Source: Diphasiastrum complanatum (taxonomy: Eukaryota; Streptophyta; Lycopodiopsida; Lycopodiales; Lycopodiaceae). From it: a stretch of 64,000 nt of DNA. Made by a program: the position numbers and the translations under genes. Below, in pieces: positions 34,036 through 45,965 of this stretch (positions within the stretch are counted from its first letter, which is position 1; each line of letters begins with the position of its first letter). The DNA is taken from assembly GCA_029204225.1 (NCBI GenBank), contig CM055109.1, forward strand, positions 4,965,053 through 5,029,052, read 5' to 3'. Under the pieces are notes generated by a model. The model had not been told where the DNA came from. It saw only the letters and a list, made by a program, of their open reading frames with translations, and ran no database searches.

Positions 34036-35045
34036 GAGTTCTCATTTGAGATCTCTATCCGAGTTGCAGGGCCAGCTGTATTTTTCTATTTGTTTCTATC
34101 TGTAGTGGTGCATTTTGCCCTACAGGTATACTTTTAGTTAGGTTTGGAGCAAGCTCAAGTGCAAGATATCAAGTTTTCTTGTTCTTGCATGAGCAAGTAG
34201 GAACCTCATTTGATTGGCTTTGCACGTTAGTGCCAGCCCTAGCTAATGTGGACATATGTTTGTGGATGTGACCTAACCTACTCTTGAGCATCAAAGTGAG
34301 TAGGGACATTATAGCATTTGGTCCACACTATGCATGATGAAGTTGATGGTTTACGACTTTGCGGTTGGACTCCGTAAGGTTGAAGATCACATGCCTCCTT
34401 TTGTAATGTTGGGTAGTATCCCACAAATAACGACGATTTAGTTTTGGGTGTTGATGAATTGAGCAGGGAATTGTAGCATTTGTTTTTTCGTGATGGTCTA
34501 AGACTTTAGTTAAGATTGCACGACTCTTTTGTTGTGTCAAGTACTATCTTTGACTTAACATAGGTACATGTTTATGAAGTATTAACTAGCATATAGATCT
34601 CATTTGAGATCTTTGTCCAAGTTGCGGCTAGCTGGTTAGTGGTACTAATTCTTTCCATCTTAAGTGGTGGATTTTGTCCACAAACTATGCTATATAGTTA
34701 GGTTTTGAGCAAATCGAATGTATGAAATGTAAATTCCTTATTTTTTTTGATGACGTAGTGACCTCATTGGCTTTCCTCTTAAGTGCCTCCCTTTATCACG
34801 ACCTAGTCATTCTTTCACTTTTGGAGAAGTGATAGAAACCAAGTATGTTGTTTTTTTATAGAACTATGAAAGCTAATCTAGATATAATGTGACGTGTATG
34901 AACTGAGTATAGATGTTTTAGCATTTGGTCCATGCCATGCATGATGATTTGATGGTTTGATACTTTCTGAGTTGACTCAATAAAGTTGAAGGCTGCATGT
35001 CTCCTTTGTTATGCTAGGTACTATGCTAGACTTAACATGGGATAT
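34036..35045. repeat. Diverged tandem duplication, period about 560-580 bp
   Basis: The block from TCTCATTTGAGATCTCTATC (34043) recurs as TCTCATTTGAGATCTTTGTC (34592). Both continue in the same order: an AGTTGC word, AGTGGTG.ATTTTG, TAGTTAGGTTTTGAGCAA, then ATAGCATTTGGTCCA (34312; TTTAGCATTTGGTCCA at 34917), CATGCATGATGA and TTGATGGTTT. Identity is moderate and broken by indels. No coding potential seen. Confidence 0.7.
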
Positions 35046-37705
35046 TTTCTAGGCTGTATTAGCAAACATGCAGTGCTTGTTTGATATGTTTTTCTACAAG
35101 CATCAGTTAGATTACTTAGACAAGCTTGTACATTTTTAATTATCATATTTTCTTGGTGGTCATTGTTATTCCATTGGTCACAATTGTTCTCTAGTGCTTT
35201 ATCGATATGTTTGCATTGTTTGGTGAAGGTAAGACTTTCACCACGTTCATTTAACATACTCATCTTCATATTCATTTAATCATCAATGTGCTTTTATAGC
35301 AAAGGACAAATAGGCCCATGTGCTTTACATAATGTAATTAATGAGGTTTGGTCCTTGTGTGTAAAAAGACTTGAGATTTGTGATGTAAAGCGTAACGTAG
35401 CAATTACTTTGCTTGCTGAGCTGACACCTGCCTGTGACAAGATGCTGAAAAATTAGCCTGTGGAGAAGTGCGCTGACCTTTATCACAGCTTAATGTGAAA
35501 GCCCAGCTGAAGGTTCATAACAAACCTGTTGGCACCTGTGAACCTGCTCTCAAAGGCATTTGCAACCCACTGGTAATGAGGGAGCCTTGCACAAGAAAGT
35601 AGGGTTCTATGAAGATCAACGAGGCAGTGGGTAGTCTCATTCTAAGCCCATGCGAAGGCAGCCCGTAGGAAATGGTATGACAGCGATGAAGAATCTTGTA
35701 ACGTGAATTCTCAAGCTCAATGATGGTGATGGCAAACAAGCATGGAAGATCATGCAAGAATATTGTGAAGGTGGATCTCATGAATCAATCCTAAGGATTT
35801 TAATTTGAGAGAGGTCTTTAAGGGGGCCCAACTCCTTGTTGAAGGGTTTACTTCTCAGCTGGAGGGCAGTCCTTCATTAAAAACTACGGTCCAGCCCTTG
35901 TTTGAAGTTCTGTGCTTCAAATTTCGAAGCGTTCAAGTTTTGAAAAAACTGGTGGTGGGCATCCAGTTCCAATCTCATGTGAGACACAAGCTAAGGACAC
36001 TGAGAAAGAGGTTGCAGTAGTATGACTTACAGCCATTTTTTGTACAAGTCTATCTATGCTAAAAAACTTGTAATTTCACAAGGTCTCATGCAGAGGGTGA
36101 AGTATGTCTTGAACTTCTAAAGAGAAAGCAAGTGTTAATGTCAAGTCAAACCTCGTCAGTAAGTGATTAAAGTTGAGGAAATGGGTTGTTTGTCAAATTT
36201 GATCTTGGGCAAAAATTTCCTGCTCTTAAATGCGATTGCTAAAACTCAGGTTCATGGTTTTGTTGCTTTTTGTGTTGTACTAGTGAAGTTTTAAGTTTTA
36301 ACATCGTTGATATCGTTATCAATGGACATGTTTCTTTCTTGGTTGTTTTGACTTGATGAAATGTATTGTAGGAGAATGTTTTATGTGGCAAAAAATATTT
36401 GCATTGACAATGCTTCAAAAAGTTAGCAGTGCATGCAGACATCTCAAATTTGTGAGTACCTATTTGGCCTCTCAATTTTGACAATTGAATACTTATTATA
36501 ATATCTAGTTTATAGTTGAATTTATAAGGTAAAGAGACTTTGTGGTAATAGATTTGAATTTTGGAAATAAATCATCCAAACATGTGTGTCCTTATATATT
36601 GTAAGGTGATTTGACATTCAGTGATCTAAAATTTGATAATGGTTTGTGAATCCTTCCCACAAAATTCTGACATAAACTTTCAAGCTGCAATATCTATGCT
36701 TGATCTTACGAGAAATCGGACACATCGCTATGTATTACGATAAAATGGGCTGATCCAAAATGTTACATGAGAGAGATGAAGCTATCTAGGGGTTTGTGTC
36801 CCTTCACATCTAGATCTCAGGCCTTGGACACATAGAATGCATTGATCACATTGCGTGAGGCTCATAGGTCCATCTGTTATTTAATATATTTGTAAGTACG
36901 CATAATTAATTGCGTGTACACTTAATGAGCCACTGTGTGGTGTACACTTAACAAACCATCCAAGGTCCATGCTAGTGAAAAGTCCTCTCTCTTGCACCTA
37001 TATCATTGGTTCCTCTCAACATAATCGTCCGTAACGAGATGGGATAGAACTTTCTTGCACCTTCAAGGAGGTCATCCCCTAGGTTGGTATTGAGATTGTG
37101 AAATCTCAATTTCCACAATAACCACAAATGCACACATAGAAGCACTCAAGGGGAGGACCTTCTTCTTTAGCGTAGAGGCTTATAGTCTCTTTCAATCCTT
37201 ATCCTAGGTCTTCTTAGCTGCCCTATTTACCTTCCTTTTGCGACGTTGATTGTAACTTAATGTCTAGGTTCAATGCAATATTGACCAATTGGCAATCAAC
37301 TGTCTTTGATTGATATGAAAATAATTTCAGCAATAAAAAATTAGATTAAGCTAGTTTATCACTTGCCCTTAGTTTGAATTAAAGATTTTTATACACAACA
37401 CCGATCCTTTGGAACACTTTAGTAGTGGATGAATTATCAAATAATTCAAGAAACGACATCAGCTTCTATAAAAAACAATTTGTACTATTCGTATTATAGT
37501 GCCACCAAGAACTGGCGGCATACCACCAGTGACCAATCCTTAAATAATTGAAGGCCTTCACTACACAAGGCAAAATTTTAAATAAAAGTGGACCGGGATT
37601 TTTTCCTCAAAAAGGTTTGGCCTTTAGTTGAGGGACAAAACCTTTCATAGGACGTTGGGAACCGACTTTTCTCATTAACATTTTGCAACCTTTCGATACC
37701 ATTAA
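35046..37705. other. Long stretch without a recognisable gene
   Basis: Frames at 35515-35781 (minus) and 35805-36020 (plus) show no domain. The plus frame, with KGAQLLVEGFTSQLEGSPSL, could be a decayed exon, but I cannot name it. The rest is AT-rich with no clear repeat boundary. Confidence 0.35.
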
Positions 37706-37714
37706 AGACATTTT

Positions 37715-37782
37715 GATTCTCAAAGCCACAGGGGCATCAAGAAACAGTTCGATTTTCAAAGCCATAGGGGCATCAAGAAACC
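37715..37782. repeat. 36-bp tandem duplication
   Basis: GATTCTCAAAGCCACAGGGG (37715) and GATTTTCAAAGCCATAGGGG (37751) begin two copies of a 36-bp unit, both continuing CATCAAGAAAC. The unit is a multiple of three, so the minus-strand frame is kept, but no protein is recognised there. Confidence 0.85.
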
Positions 37783-37789
37783 TCTTTTC

Positions 37790-38213
37790 GAGGTTTGGAT
37801 CCTCCACAAGGAGACCCATAGAAATCTTTTCTCACAAATAAACTTTTATGTGATTCACATCTTTTAGCGATTGGGCGTCTCAACATACTGTCAGGCAGCC
37901 TTTAAAGGTACCATTAGGCTTCCATTTCCATCATCCACAGATGATCGTGATTCCATTGGCACAAGAAGTGGGCTTCACATTAATTCATGCAAGGCATATA
38001 AATACTTTTCTTCCATGCAAGAATACAACACAAGAGGTTATCTGTCTCTACACATTTCTTGTCAGATTCTCTTCAATCTCTCACACAAAGCATTGCACAA
38101 ACTTTTGCCAAATTCAAACTTGTTTGATCTCTCTGTAAGCAAGTACATAGATGGTGTGCACAAAATCCTAAGGAGCTGGTTGCTTTGTCTCCAGCCAACT
38201 TTTGTTGCATACA
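37790..38213. other. LTR-like or leader-like sequence, unassigned
   Basis: A TATA-like GCATATAAATAC lies near 37995. The plus frame 37871-38224 is open for 117 codons, but its composition is not convincing. It ends at the LTR of the deleted copia element. Confidence 0.3.
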
Positions 38214-39207
38214 AATCGGAGTAGACTAATCTTATTAGTACTCACGCAAAACATCAATCACAAGCTGAAGAAAAGAGACTGCAAGAAGCTATGCTTCATA
38301 AACTGAAAACTGAGATAACAATGGAGGTGGGCGCCCATCTGCTCTTATAGAGACTGCCCATACTCAAAAGCAAAAGCTATCCTTCTACATTAGCAATTGG
38401 AATGCTAATTGTGAAGTCTTAACAAAATCTATGCTATCTTAGTTAAAATAGATTTTTATTCTATTCTAGCAAAATTGGTAATAACTTAGGTACCTATACC
38501 AAAAATAGATAGTACCTACACTAAGAATAGAAATAGGCCTTCTAGCACGCAAGCTGGCCTCTACAATTAATTAATTAACCATTAATTCCTAACACTCCCC
38601 CTTAATGGATAATTGATTATCAATAAGACCTAGGAGTGTCCTGAACTTCTCAAACTTTTCACGACCAAGTCTTGAAAGTATCTGCAACTTGATCATTGGT
38701 GTTGTAGTAGATCAACCAGCTTCATACTTATCTATAGAACCATCAGACTTAAACTTGGTTCTATACATCCACTTGCAACTTGCTGGAAGTACAACAAGAT
38801 CCCATGTCTCGTTTTTCATGATAGATCTGTACTCCTCATCCATAGTAGTCTTTCAAACTTGTTCCTTTGCGGCATCTTCATAAAATAAAGGATCCTCTAA
38901 ATCCAACACTGAAGCCATAAATGCATAATGCGTTTCTTCACCATCTTCACAATAGTTGACACTAGAACATGTCAATCTCTTAGCTCCTTGTTGACTCGAT
39001 TCTCCCTCATCCAAAATTCGTAGATCCTGATCTTAGGAACCCTGCTCTGATACCATGATAGAATTCACTAATCGGAGTAGACTAATCTTATTAGTACATC
39101 AATCACAAGCTGAAGAAGAGAGACTGCAAGAAGCTATGCTTCATAAACTGAAAACTAAGATAACAATGGAGGTGGGCGCCCATCTGCCCATACTCAAAAG
39201 CAACGAT
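38214..39207 (-). mobile_element. Strongly deleted Ty1/copia element with both LTR regions
   Basis: Minus strand, 5' to 3': LTR fragment 39207-39056, a perfect primer-binding site TGGTATCAGAGC (39055-39044), and a short coding remnant. The remnant starts with an RT-linker and RT start (DLEDPLFYEDAAKEQ, MDEEYRSIMKNETWDLVVLP) that jumps near 38705 to the RNase H tail (NDQVADTF.KT..REKFEKF). A polypurine tract AAGGGGGAG (about 38603-38595) and the LTR from TGTTAGGAATTAATGG (38594) to about 38214 follow. The two LTR parts share over 100 bp ending GATTAGTCTACTCCGATT. Protease, integrase and nearly all RT/RNase H are deleted, leaving about 460 bp internally. Confidence 0.85.
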
Positions 39208-40210
39208 TAGAACAAAAGGTAGGACACACAGCTAGAAATCTAAGATGGTATGAAGCTTCATTCTCTCATCACTTGCTAGTCTTGGAGAGACAAGCTCCTA
39301 TGGAGAAGCTTGTAACAAAGTAAGTCCTCCAGTTTTACTCGACCCATCATAAATACCCTTTGGTGGACAAGACAGCATCTCTAAGCCCATATCACTGAAA
39401 CCAAGAAGAAAGTGGCAATTCTAGGATTGACAGAGTTATCTTGGACTTTGAAGTGCATAGGCTCAAATAGGCATTCAAAGTCAAATTTCGATACCCTGTT
39501 CGTAACATTATAAATTTGCCAAACAACCATTGGCATAACTCTCAATAAATTCTATAGCATAATAATTTTGAATTAGAGATGTAGGTGCCACTACAATACT
39601 CTTGCATTCAAAGCTGTCCCAACGAAGTGGAAGAGCTACAATTAGTGGACAATATTGACTAAGTACCTCAGCTCATTGCAATATGATGCCAAAGCATTTT
39701 AAATTTATCCAGGACTAAGGATCAATCAGAGTTGAGACAACACGTAGCTGAAACGGCCTCAAGCTTTTGCAAGGACTGCAAAATAATACGAGCGATAATG
39801 AGCTAAAATCTATATTGAACTTGTAGAGCTACTTGAGAAGTAAAGCTGAATAAGTGCCTCAGCTAATTGCAATAGTGATGCCAAACCTTTCCAAATTTAT
39901 GTAGGACTAAGCATCAATTAGATTTGAGACAACCACTAGAAATGGCCTCAAGCTTTCACAAGCAGGACTGCAAAATAGTGGACAAGTATTGATAATGAGC
40001 TAAAATGTTTGTTGAACTTGCTTTCTTCAATACCCTTTGCATTCAAGTTTGAGAACAAACAGGTATTGTTAGTGAAATTGTATAGCTTCTTGAGAAGTAA
40101 TGCTCTGCTTTAAAAATTTTAGGAAACAAGTGTGCTCAAATCAAGTAGTTGTGTTGAAAGACATTATGTGAACAGAACAAGGTTTGACTCAGCTATTTGC
40201 AAATGTGCAG
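39208..40210. other. Upstream flank of the APO gene; possible earlier exon
   Basis: The 5' exon(s) of the APO gene, including any transit peptide, should lie here or further upstream. A consensus donor AAA|gtaagt at about 39318 ends an open stretch (about 39200-39318) that reads RNLRWYEASFSHHLLVLERQ. It could be such an exon, but I cannot support it by homology. The tandem duplication at 39658-40022 fills much of the rest. Confidence 0.3.
39658..40022. repeat. Tandem duplication, period about 190 bp
   Basis: AAGTACCTCAGCTCATTGCA (39659) and AAGTGCCTCAGCTAATTGCA (39852) begin two diverged copies. Both run through AATTTATC.AGGACTAAG, GGCCTCAAGCTTT and GATAATGAGCTAAAAT to TTGAACTTG. Confidence 0.8.
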
Positions 40211-40551
40211 TTGTACACCAGATTGGATCCTCCTCCAGAAAGCTGTCAGCTCAGATGTTTCAAACTTAATATTTTTAGAACAACGAAAACAGAAGCCCTG
40301 CATGACCTTCCTCAAAATTTTTGTCCTCCGCAAGTTGTGCCAGGAAGAAAGAAAAAACCTTATGTGGGTGTTAGGGAAGGAAGTGCAAGAAAAAGACGAA
40401 ATAAATCAGTAAAGCAGATAATAACTTCTCCTGAAAATGGAGTGCCTGTTCAGAGCCTTATTCCTGTCGCTCACCAAGTTATGAAAGCCAGTGAAACATT
40501 TTCTAGGGGCATCTTTGAGCTGATGAAAGTTGTTCGTGTCAAAGCGTGCAG
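40211..40551 (+). CDS. APO-family protein, upstream exon
   Basis: APO (ACCUMULATION OF PHOTOSYSTEM ONE) proteins are land-plant RNA-binding proteins of chloroplasts or mitochondria that promote group II intron splicing. This exon encodes the conserved segment before the first APO motif: LPQNFCPPQVVPGRKKKPYV, then ENGVPVQSLIPVAHQVMKAS and SRGIFELMKVVRVKACR. It ends TGC AG|gtagcc at 40551/40552. Joined to the exon at 45966 it gives an uninterrupted ACRCCPEIHVG, exactly where the family has its first Cys motif. The acceptor is taken as GTGCAG (40205-40210); the frame has no ATG, so the start and transit peptide lie in an unseen upstream exon. Confidence 0.85.
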
Positions 40552-40949
40552 GTAGCCTGCTGGTCCTAAACCTGAAAGCCTTATTTTTGCCCTGTAAGGT
40601 GACAGGTTTTTCTTCTTTAATCATATAAGATGTGCTTCAGTACTATGTATAGAGTTCCTATCTTGGTCTTTTACCTACTTTTACAAAATATGTTATTTAC
40701 AATATGGATGGATATTCATACCAAAATCTGCAAACCACAGAGGAACAAGGATCTTGTTGCAGACATTCTAAGCCACAGAATGTGTGTTAGAGGATAGAGA
40801 ATGAAGCTAAACAGACCAAGAGGACAAGACACATTGGCCAAATGATTTGCTCGTATCTAAAACTAGTTATCAGAGTGTCCTTAGGTCACGTTTATGTCAC
40901 AGGCCTTTCTCTTTCCTAGTGTTTTTTCCACAATTAAAAATTCTCTTAT

Positions 40950-41585
40950 TTGGACCTTTCAGTGGATATCATCAGATTTGCAGAGCGGGGACATATTTTC
41001 CTCACTGGGGATTTTAATGCCTAGACAGCTTCACGACAGACAGAGTTCCATGATGCTACAGATCAGATGCGAGTTCACGCCCTTGATAGTGACAGCTTGG
41101 GGATCACCAGGATTTCTGATGATGGATCGGGACCTATTACTTCATATGGTGAGTACCTGTTACAGTTTGGTGAGGCACATGAGTTAGCCATTTATAATGG
41201 CCTACCTCACTGGCCTAGTTCTGGCAGCTATACTTGTCACCCTCATAGTGGTGGTCATAGTGTGATTGATTACCTCCTGGGGTCACCGTCATCCATCCCC
41301 CTCATTCACAGCTTCCGTATCTCCCCTACCACCCTCTCTGATCATTCGCTGTTGGCCACCTTCCACCACCACAACCTCAACACCAGTCCATCCTTCCCCG
41401 TGCACCCAAATACACCTTCCACCCCCTCTCTATCCCATTCTACTAGGAATCCCTCTCCTCCCTACTTCACTCTTTCCCACACAGTGAACCGCTGGAGTCA
41501 CAAGCCACCTTTCTCACCACCTGTCTACACAATGCTACTACTTTGGCTTTCCCTTCTAAACCTCATAAGCGCAAACCAATCCATC
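40950..41585 (+). pseudogene. LINE, apurinic endonuclease domain end
   Basis: The plus strand reads GDIFLTGDFNA near 40985-41025, GSYTCHPHSGGHSVIDYLLG near 41225-41285 and LSDHSLLATFHH near 41335-41375. These are the GDFN, S-x-IDY and SDH motifs of an APE-type endonuclease. The N-terminus (ORF1 and early EN) is missing, and a stop follows GDFNA. The linker continues to about 41585, where the strand flips. Confidence 0.85.
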
Positions 41586-42050
41586 AACGTACGGGAGACT
41601 AATACCACATCATCCGCATAGAGAAGGATGGCAATCAGAATGTCTCCAAGCCGGCAACCGTCCCCATCACACTGAAAAATGACATGCTCTAGCTCGTCAA
41701 TATATAATCCAAAGAGAACTGGTGAGAGAGAGCATTCTTGCTTAACCCCAATAGTACTCCAGATCTGCTCAGAAATGTCACTACCATGACGAAACAGCCC
41801 AAGACCCTCTCATAGAGAGCCATGACAGCTAGAATAATATATGTAGAGAATCCCAGGTCACGGAGTCTCTGGATAAGTAAGGAGCGTGGGACAGAATCAA
41901 AGGCTTTGCTGAAGTCCACAAAACAGCAGTAAACTTTTCTCGCTTGTGCCTAGCTTCCTCAATGAGGGCTCGAAGTGTGAATATGTGATCTGTAGTGGAA
42001 TAATGAGCTCGGAACCCTACCTGAAGTCAGGAGTGAAAAAGGTGAAGTCT
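41586..42050 (-). pseudogene. LINE, reverse-transcriptase core in inverted orientation
   Basis: Read on the minus strand: VDFSKAFDSVPRSLLIQRLR (motif A) near 41920-41860, MALYERVLGCF near 41820, a decayed glycine/glutamine block, and ILLYADDVVLVSRT (catalytic YADD, motif C) ending at about 41590. The segment is opposite to the LINE parts on both sides. Its 3' end (VSRT) would join smoothly to the plus-strand LQRQLDCLHTF block at 42065 if flipped back. RT motifs before A are missing. Confidence 0.85.
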
Positions 42051-43590
42051 GAAGGAAAGAGGGATTACAGAGACAGTTGGATTGTTTACACACCTTTTGT
42101 ACTCAGTGGGGTCTAGGGGTGAACCTTTCGAAGACCAAAGTTATGGTCTTCAATACCTCTTGGGCCTTCATGCAGCGCCAGGAGCTTACCCTTGATGGAC
42201 AGTCCCTAGAGGTGGTCTCCTCCTACACTTACCTGGGTGTGCTCTTCTTTGGTCCTACCTTCAGTATGAGATAGGCAGCTAGTTCTAGACTTGGGAAGGG
42301 TCACGCTTCCCTAGTCCAGCTGGAGAGATTCTGCTTCCGTAAGTCTATTCGGGATGCCCCGAGTAAGTGTAGACTGTTTGACACCATCGTCACTCCTTCA
42401 GCCTTTGTATGCGGTAGAGATATGGTGTACAGGACTATCATCTTCACGCTGGTCCAGCATTTCATGCTTACAGACCACCATGTTAGCTCACATAATCCGA
42501 GCGAAGCCCTCAATTCCACATGAGATCATCCTTGGGGAGTTTGCCACCCCCCCTATTCAGATTGAGGCAGCCTTCCAGCTTATCACATACATCCAGAGAG
42601 CTCAGGCACTTCGTGATACAGAGCAGAGATATACGCGGCTTGCACTCATGTCCTCTCATCACCTTCAGACTCAGGGCTATCGATTATCATGGTTCTCTCC
42701 GGCATCACACTTCCTCATGGAAGCATTTGTTATCGCTATCACTGCTCTCCCTTTGGGTACACACCAGTACATCCACTGGTCTTCCAGTTTTACCTCGCTA
42801 TCACACGGTCTCCGTTTCACTTTGGGACAGTTCAGAGTCTCCTCACATGAGTTGGCTATTGAGACAAGCAGATTCCAAGGTACACCACGAGAGGAGAGAT
42901 TATGCCTGCTTTGTCCCCTACATGAAATAGAGTCCGAGGAGCACTTCATCTTCAGATGCCCCATCTATTATGAGATTAGAGGGAGATATCACTGTTTATT
43001 CCGTGACATGCCTACTACACTCAGAGCACTGATTGGATATGAAGACTCTCGCTGTGTCGCACTTATGCTACGAGAGATGGTCTTGCTGCGCCATGATATA
43101 TACCAGTTAGCTCACCAGCCACATCCTAGCTCCCAGACTCAGATTACGTCTTTCTTCACTAGGAGACGGACACGGTCTGATGACGATGACGACGACATAC
43201 CACCTCACCGATGTCAGAGACAGTGCATCACTCATAGTCATGCAGCTGCAGCAGTTCGCACTTCACGCCAGGTTACGAGAAGACACAGTTTTCATCCTCG
43301 TAGACGACGTCAGCGACGGTCCATGTTGCCTCCTATTGCAGCTCGTATCACATCTTTTTTCAGTAGTAGCATTACATGATATTACTCTACCCCTGGCAGC
43401 TATTTTGCTCCCCCCTTATGGGCAGTTGGCAGTTTGTAGTTTACAGTTATATTACTCATCTCTCTTTTATGCATAGTAGTTTTTTTTTGGAGACGTTTAT
43501 ATACGCTCCCAAGGTTTTCACATACGTCTTATATGCCTTTTGGCATGGAAAAGACATTAATAAAGCTTTCTTGCTTTCTTTCTTCTCAGC
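42051..43590 (+). pseudogene. LINE, RT C-terminus and zinc-knuckle tail
   Basis: The plus strand reads LQRQLDCLHTFCTQWGLGVN, LSKTKVMVFNT and SYTYLGVLFFG (post-YADD thumb blocks). A 341-codon open frame then starts at 42354 and contains a C-terminal Cys/His motif, CLLCPLHEIESEEHFIFRC (CxxC...H....C), near 42905-42960. After an acidic run (DDDDDD) the frame ends at 43379. The 3' end is probably near AATAAAGC at 43558-43565. No target-site duplication could be fixed. Confidence 0.85.
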
Positions 43591-43624
43591 TAATGATTGT
43601 TTTTCACCATTTGGCATTTATTAT

Positions 43625-43626
<2 letters not shown>

Positions 43627-43688
<62 letters not shown>
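43627..43688. repeat. (CT)n microsatellite
   Basis: An uninterrupted CT run of about 60 bp just beyond the LINE 3' end, in the APO intron. Open frames of poly-Leu/Ser or poly-Arg/Glu across it are artefacts. Confidence 0.95.
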
Positions 43689-43692
<4 letters not shown>

Positions 43693-45749
43693 CTAGTTTG
43701 TGTGCCTGAAAATGTTGCTGTAGTGCATGTAGAGATGATCTTTTTGCTTTGGTTGCTTGCAGCTTTCCTCTTGTAATTCTTGGCACAATCTTGTACTAGG
43801 CTGACTGGTGGCTTTTAATTGCAATGTTATAAATTTAATTTTGGCACGTGTGATCACTCCAACAAAAGTTCTGCACAATACTGCAACTATTACAGGAGGT
43901 CATTAGATAAGATAACACCTGCTGTGCTTTCTTCTGGAACTTGTGGATGGGCGTTAAATTAGTGACTCGGTTGAAATATTGTCTTTTCCTTTTGGTAGCT
44001 CATACATAACTCAATTCAATGCATGAAAAGCTATTCTGGGTATTGGTTTTATGATACATCACAAAGTACGTCTCGAATGTGGAGAACATGTTCTCTAAGT
44101 CATTACTTTAAAGAGAACCATCACTCATGGATAGCCGGACTTCAAGTGAGTCCTTTTATCTTTCATGTGAGCATGTGTGGATATCAAATACTTGTTGCAC
44201 AATTCCAATCGTTAAACATGGCAGATTCTGCACATCTACACGGAGAAATACTCTTATGTAACTGGGCAACTTGGTTTCTGACATCAATATGATGTCAATA
44301 GGTTCCCTGGTCTGTACCATGATGAAGTACCTAGCAAACAATGGGCTCAAGAGAAGACCATTATGATGCTCTGATAGTGGTCAAAAGTTTTTTTCCAACT
44401 TGTCATGAAGATGCCAAATGCAGTTGAGAAGTTGATGAGAGCTGAATTCTTATCAAAACCTGCAATGTTGTGAGAGACGAATGAAGGCTGGTTTACAGGA
44501 AACTAGCAAGTGGTGAGTGTAAGAAAATCCCATTGAGAAGTCTTCTTTGTGATCAAGATCTGTCCGTATCTGGTGGAGAGGTGCCCAACAAAATGGAGAT
44601 GGTGAAGAGGGATATACTGAAAATTGAGCAAAGCTGGTGTGGAGGTACTGTCAGTGGACAAATGCAAAAAAAGGTAGGATAAATCCCACAATGCTGTCAT
44701 ATCTATCCCAAACCCAAGAGAAGTAGATAGCAAATGCTTAGAAGCTCATGCAATGCTACCAGAGGCTAAAACCTGTCCACTAGCTGCAGAAGTAGTCTGG
44801 GTGGACGACAAAGAGTAAGAGTTTAAATTAATCTCATGTTGTGCCAGGGCATCAAGCTTCAAGCTGATAAGTGGAGAGTAGCTGAGGAATAGGAACAATA
44901 TTTGGATCATAGCCGTAGGTGTTTTCAGGGCCAGTGCGGCCCATTGGCTAATTAAAGGGCCTAACTATTGCTGGAAGAAATTTAAGCCCCTCACATGTGT
45001 GGCTCTATAGGGCATAAATGTCAATGATTTGTGGCCATGCTACAGGTTTTGGCTAATAGTACTGAGAGTGGTTATTTGATTACATAAGACAGTGTATTGA
45101 GGAAGGCAGGTTCATGCTCCTGATAACGGAGGTCTTTTGCAACATTTTGGAGGATATGTTCTAGATGCATCTGGAATGATTCGATATTTCCATGGGAATG
45201 ATGAATAATTATGGTAAAATTTGGCATGATTAATGTCAATGCTATTTTTGACCCTATGCTCTCCATCCTGTGCACCATAATATTTCTTGATGCCAGTAGA
45301 TTTTATAGTTTCATTCTTTTCTGCAGAATCAATCATTTTCTTGTAAAATGAACTCAATTGAGACATGCATTGCTTATTGGTTTAATAAGGTGAGTCGGAA
45401 ACTCATTGTACCCCCGGTTCAAATCATTGTCACACAATGATGGGACCCGTTAATTGCCAATGTAGCTCCCAAAGCATCAAAGGTCCAGTTCCTGCTACTG
45501 CAGCCACCTCATTGAGACCTTGTAAGAGCTATATAGCTTCATGCTTTCCAACTTCTGAAATCCGCCTAGTTTACAATGTGCTACAGAAATTCATTTCAAG
45601 TTTAGCAGGAATTTTCAAATGAGGTGTTTAACATTTACCACAATTTTCACATTTATGTAGATTGTGGTTGTAAATAGTGATTGCAGCAATTTGGTGGGTA
45701 AGAGTTTTCAGCCTAGGTGAGCATCCCCTTTTTCATTTTGCAACTTTGC

Positions 45750-45752
<3 letters not shown>

Positions 45753-45819
<67 letters not shown>

Positions 45820-45820
45820 C
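45753..45820. repeat. (CT)n followed by (CG)n
   Basis: About 26 CT units run directly into eight to nine CG units (TCTCGCGCGCGCGCGCGC), then a CA/CT-rich tail. It is about 150 bp before the APO acceptor at 45965. The alternating CG tract could adopt Z-DNA in vitro; any role is speculative. Confidence 0.9.
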
Positions 45821-45965
45821 TCATGCACACACTCACAAATATGGTGGCCAGCCACCGAAGTTTCCTGCAAGCACACCTTCACTATTAAAAGGTAAGATTC
45901 CGTTGCATTTTTTACATCTTTACTAACAATTTCTAACAGTTGACTGGATTGCACTGTTATTGTAG

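Larger units (their letters stand above)
40552..45965 (+). other. 5.4-kb intron of the APO gene
   Basis: Bounded by gtagcc (40552) and ttattgtag (45965). It carries the rearranged LINE at about 40900-43590 and CT arrays at 43629-43688 and 45753-45803. The sequence between 43690 and 45750 holds no gene I recognise. The LINE probably accounts for about half of the intron length. Confidence 0.8.

Noticed and set aside
40326-40420. AP2/ERF domain suggested by KKPYVGVRE
   Set aside because: The resemblance is a few residues only; the following sequence and the spliced junction identify the APO family.
42677-42964. Minus-strand frame within the LINE C-terminus
   Set aside because: Shadow of the 341-codon LINE frame.
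43604-43878. Minus-strand open frames across the CT array (Arg/Glu runs)
   Set aside because: CT repeats have no stops in most frames; the frames consist of repeat translation with no flanking domain.
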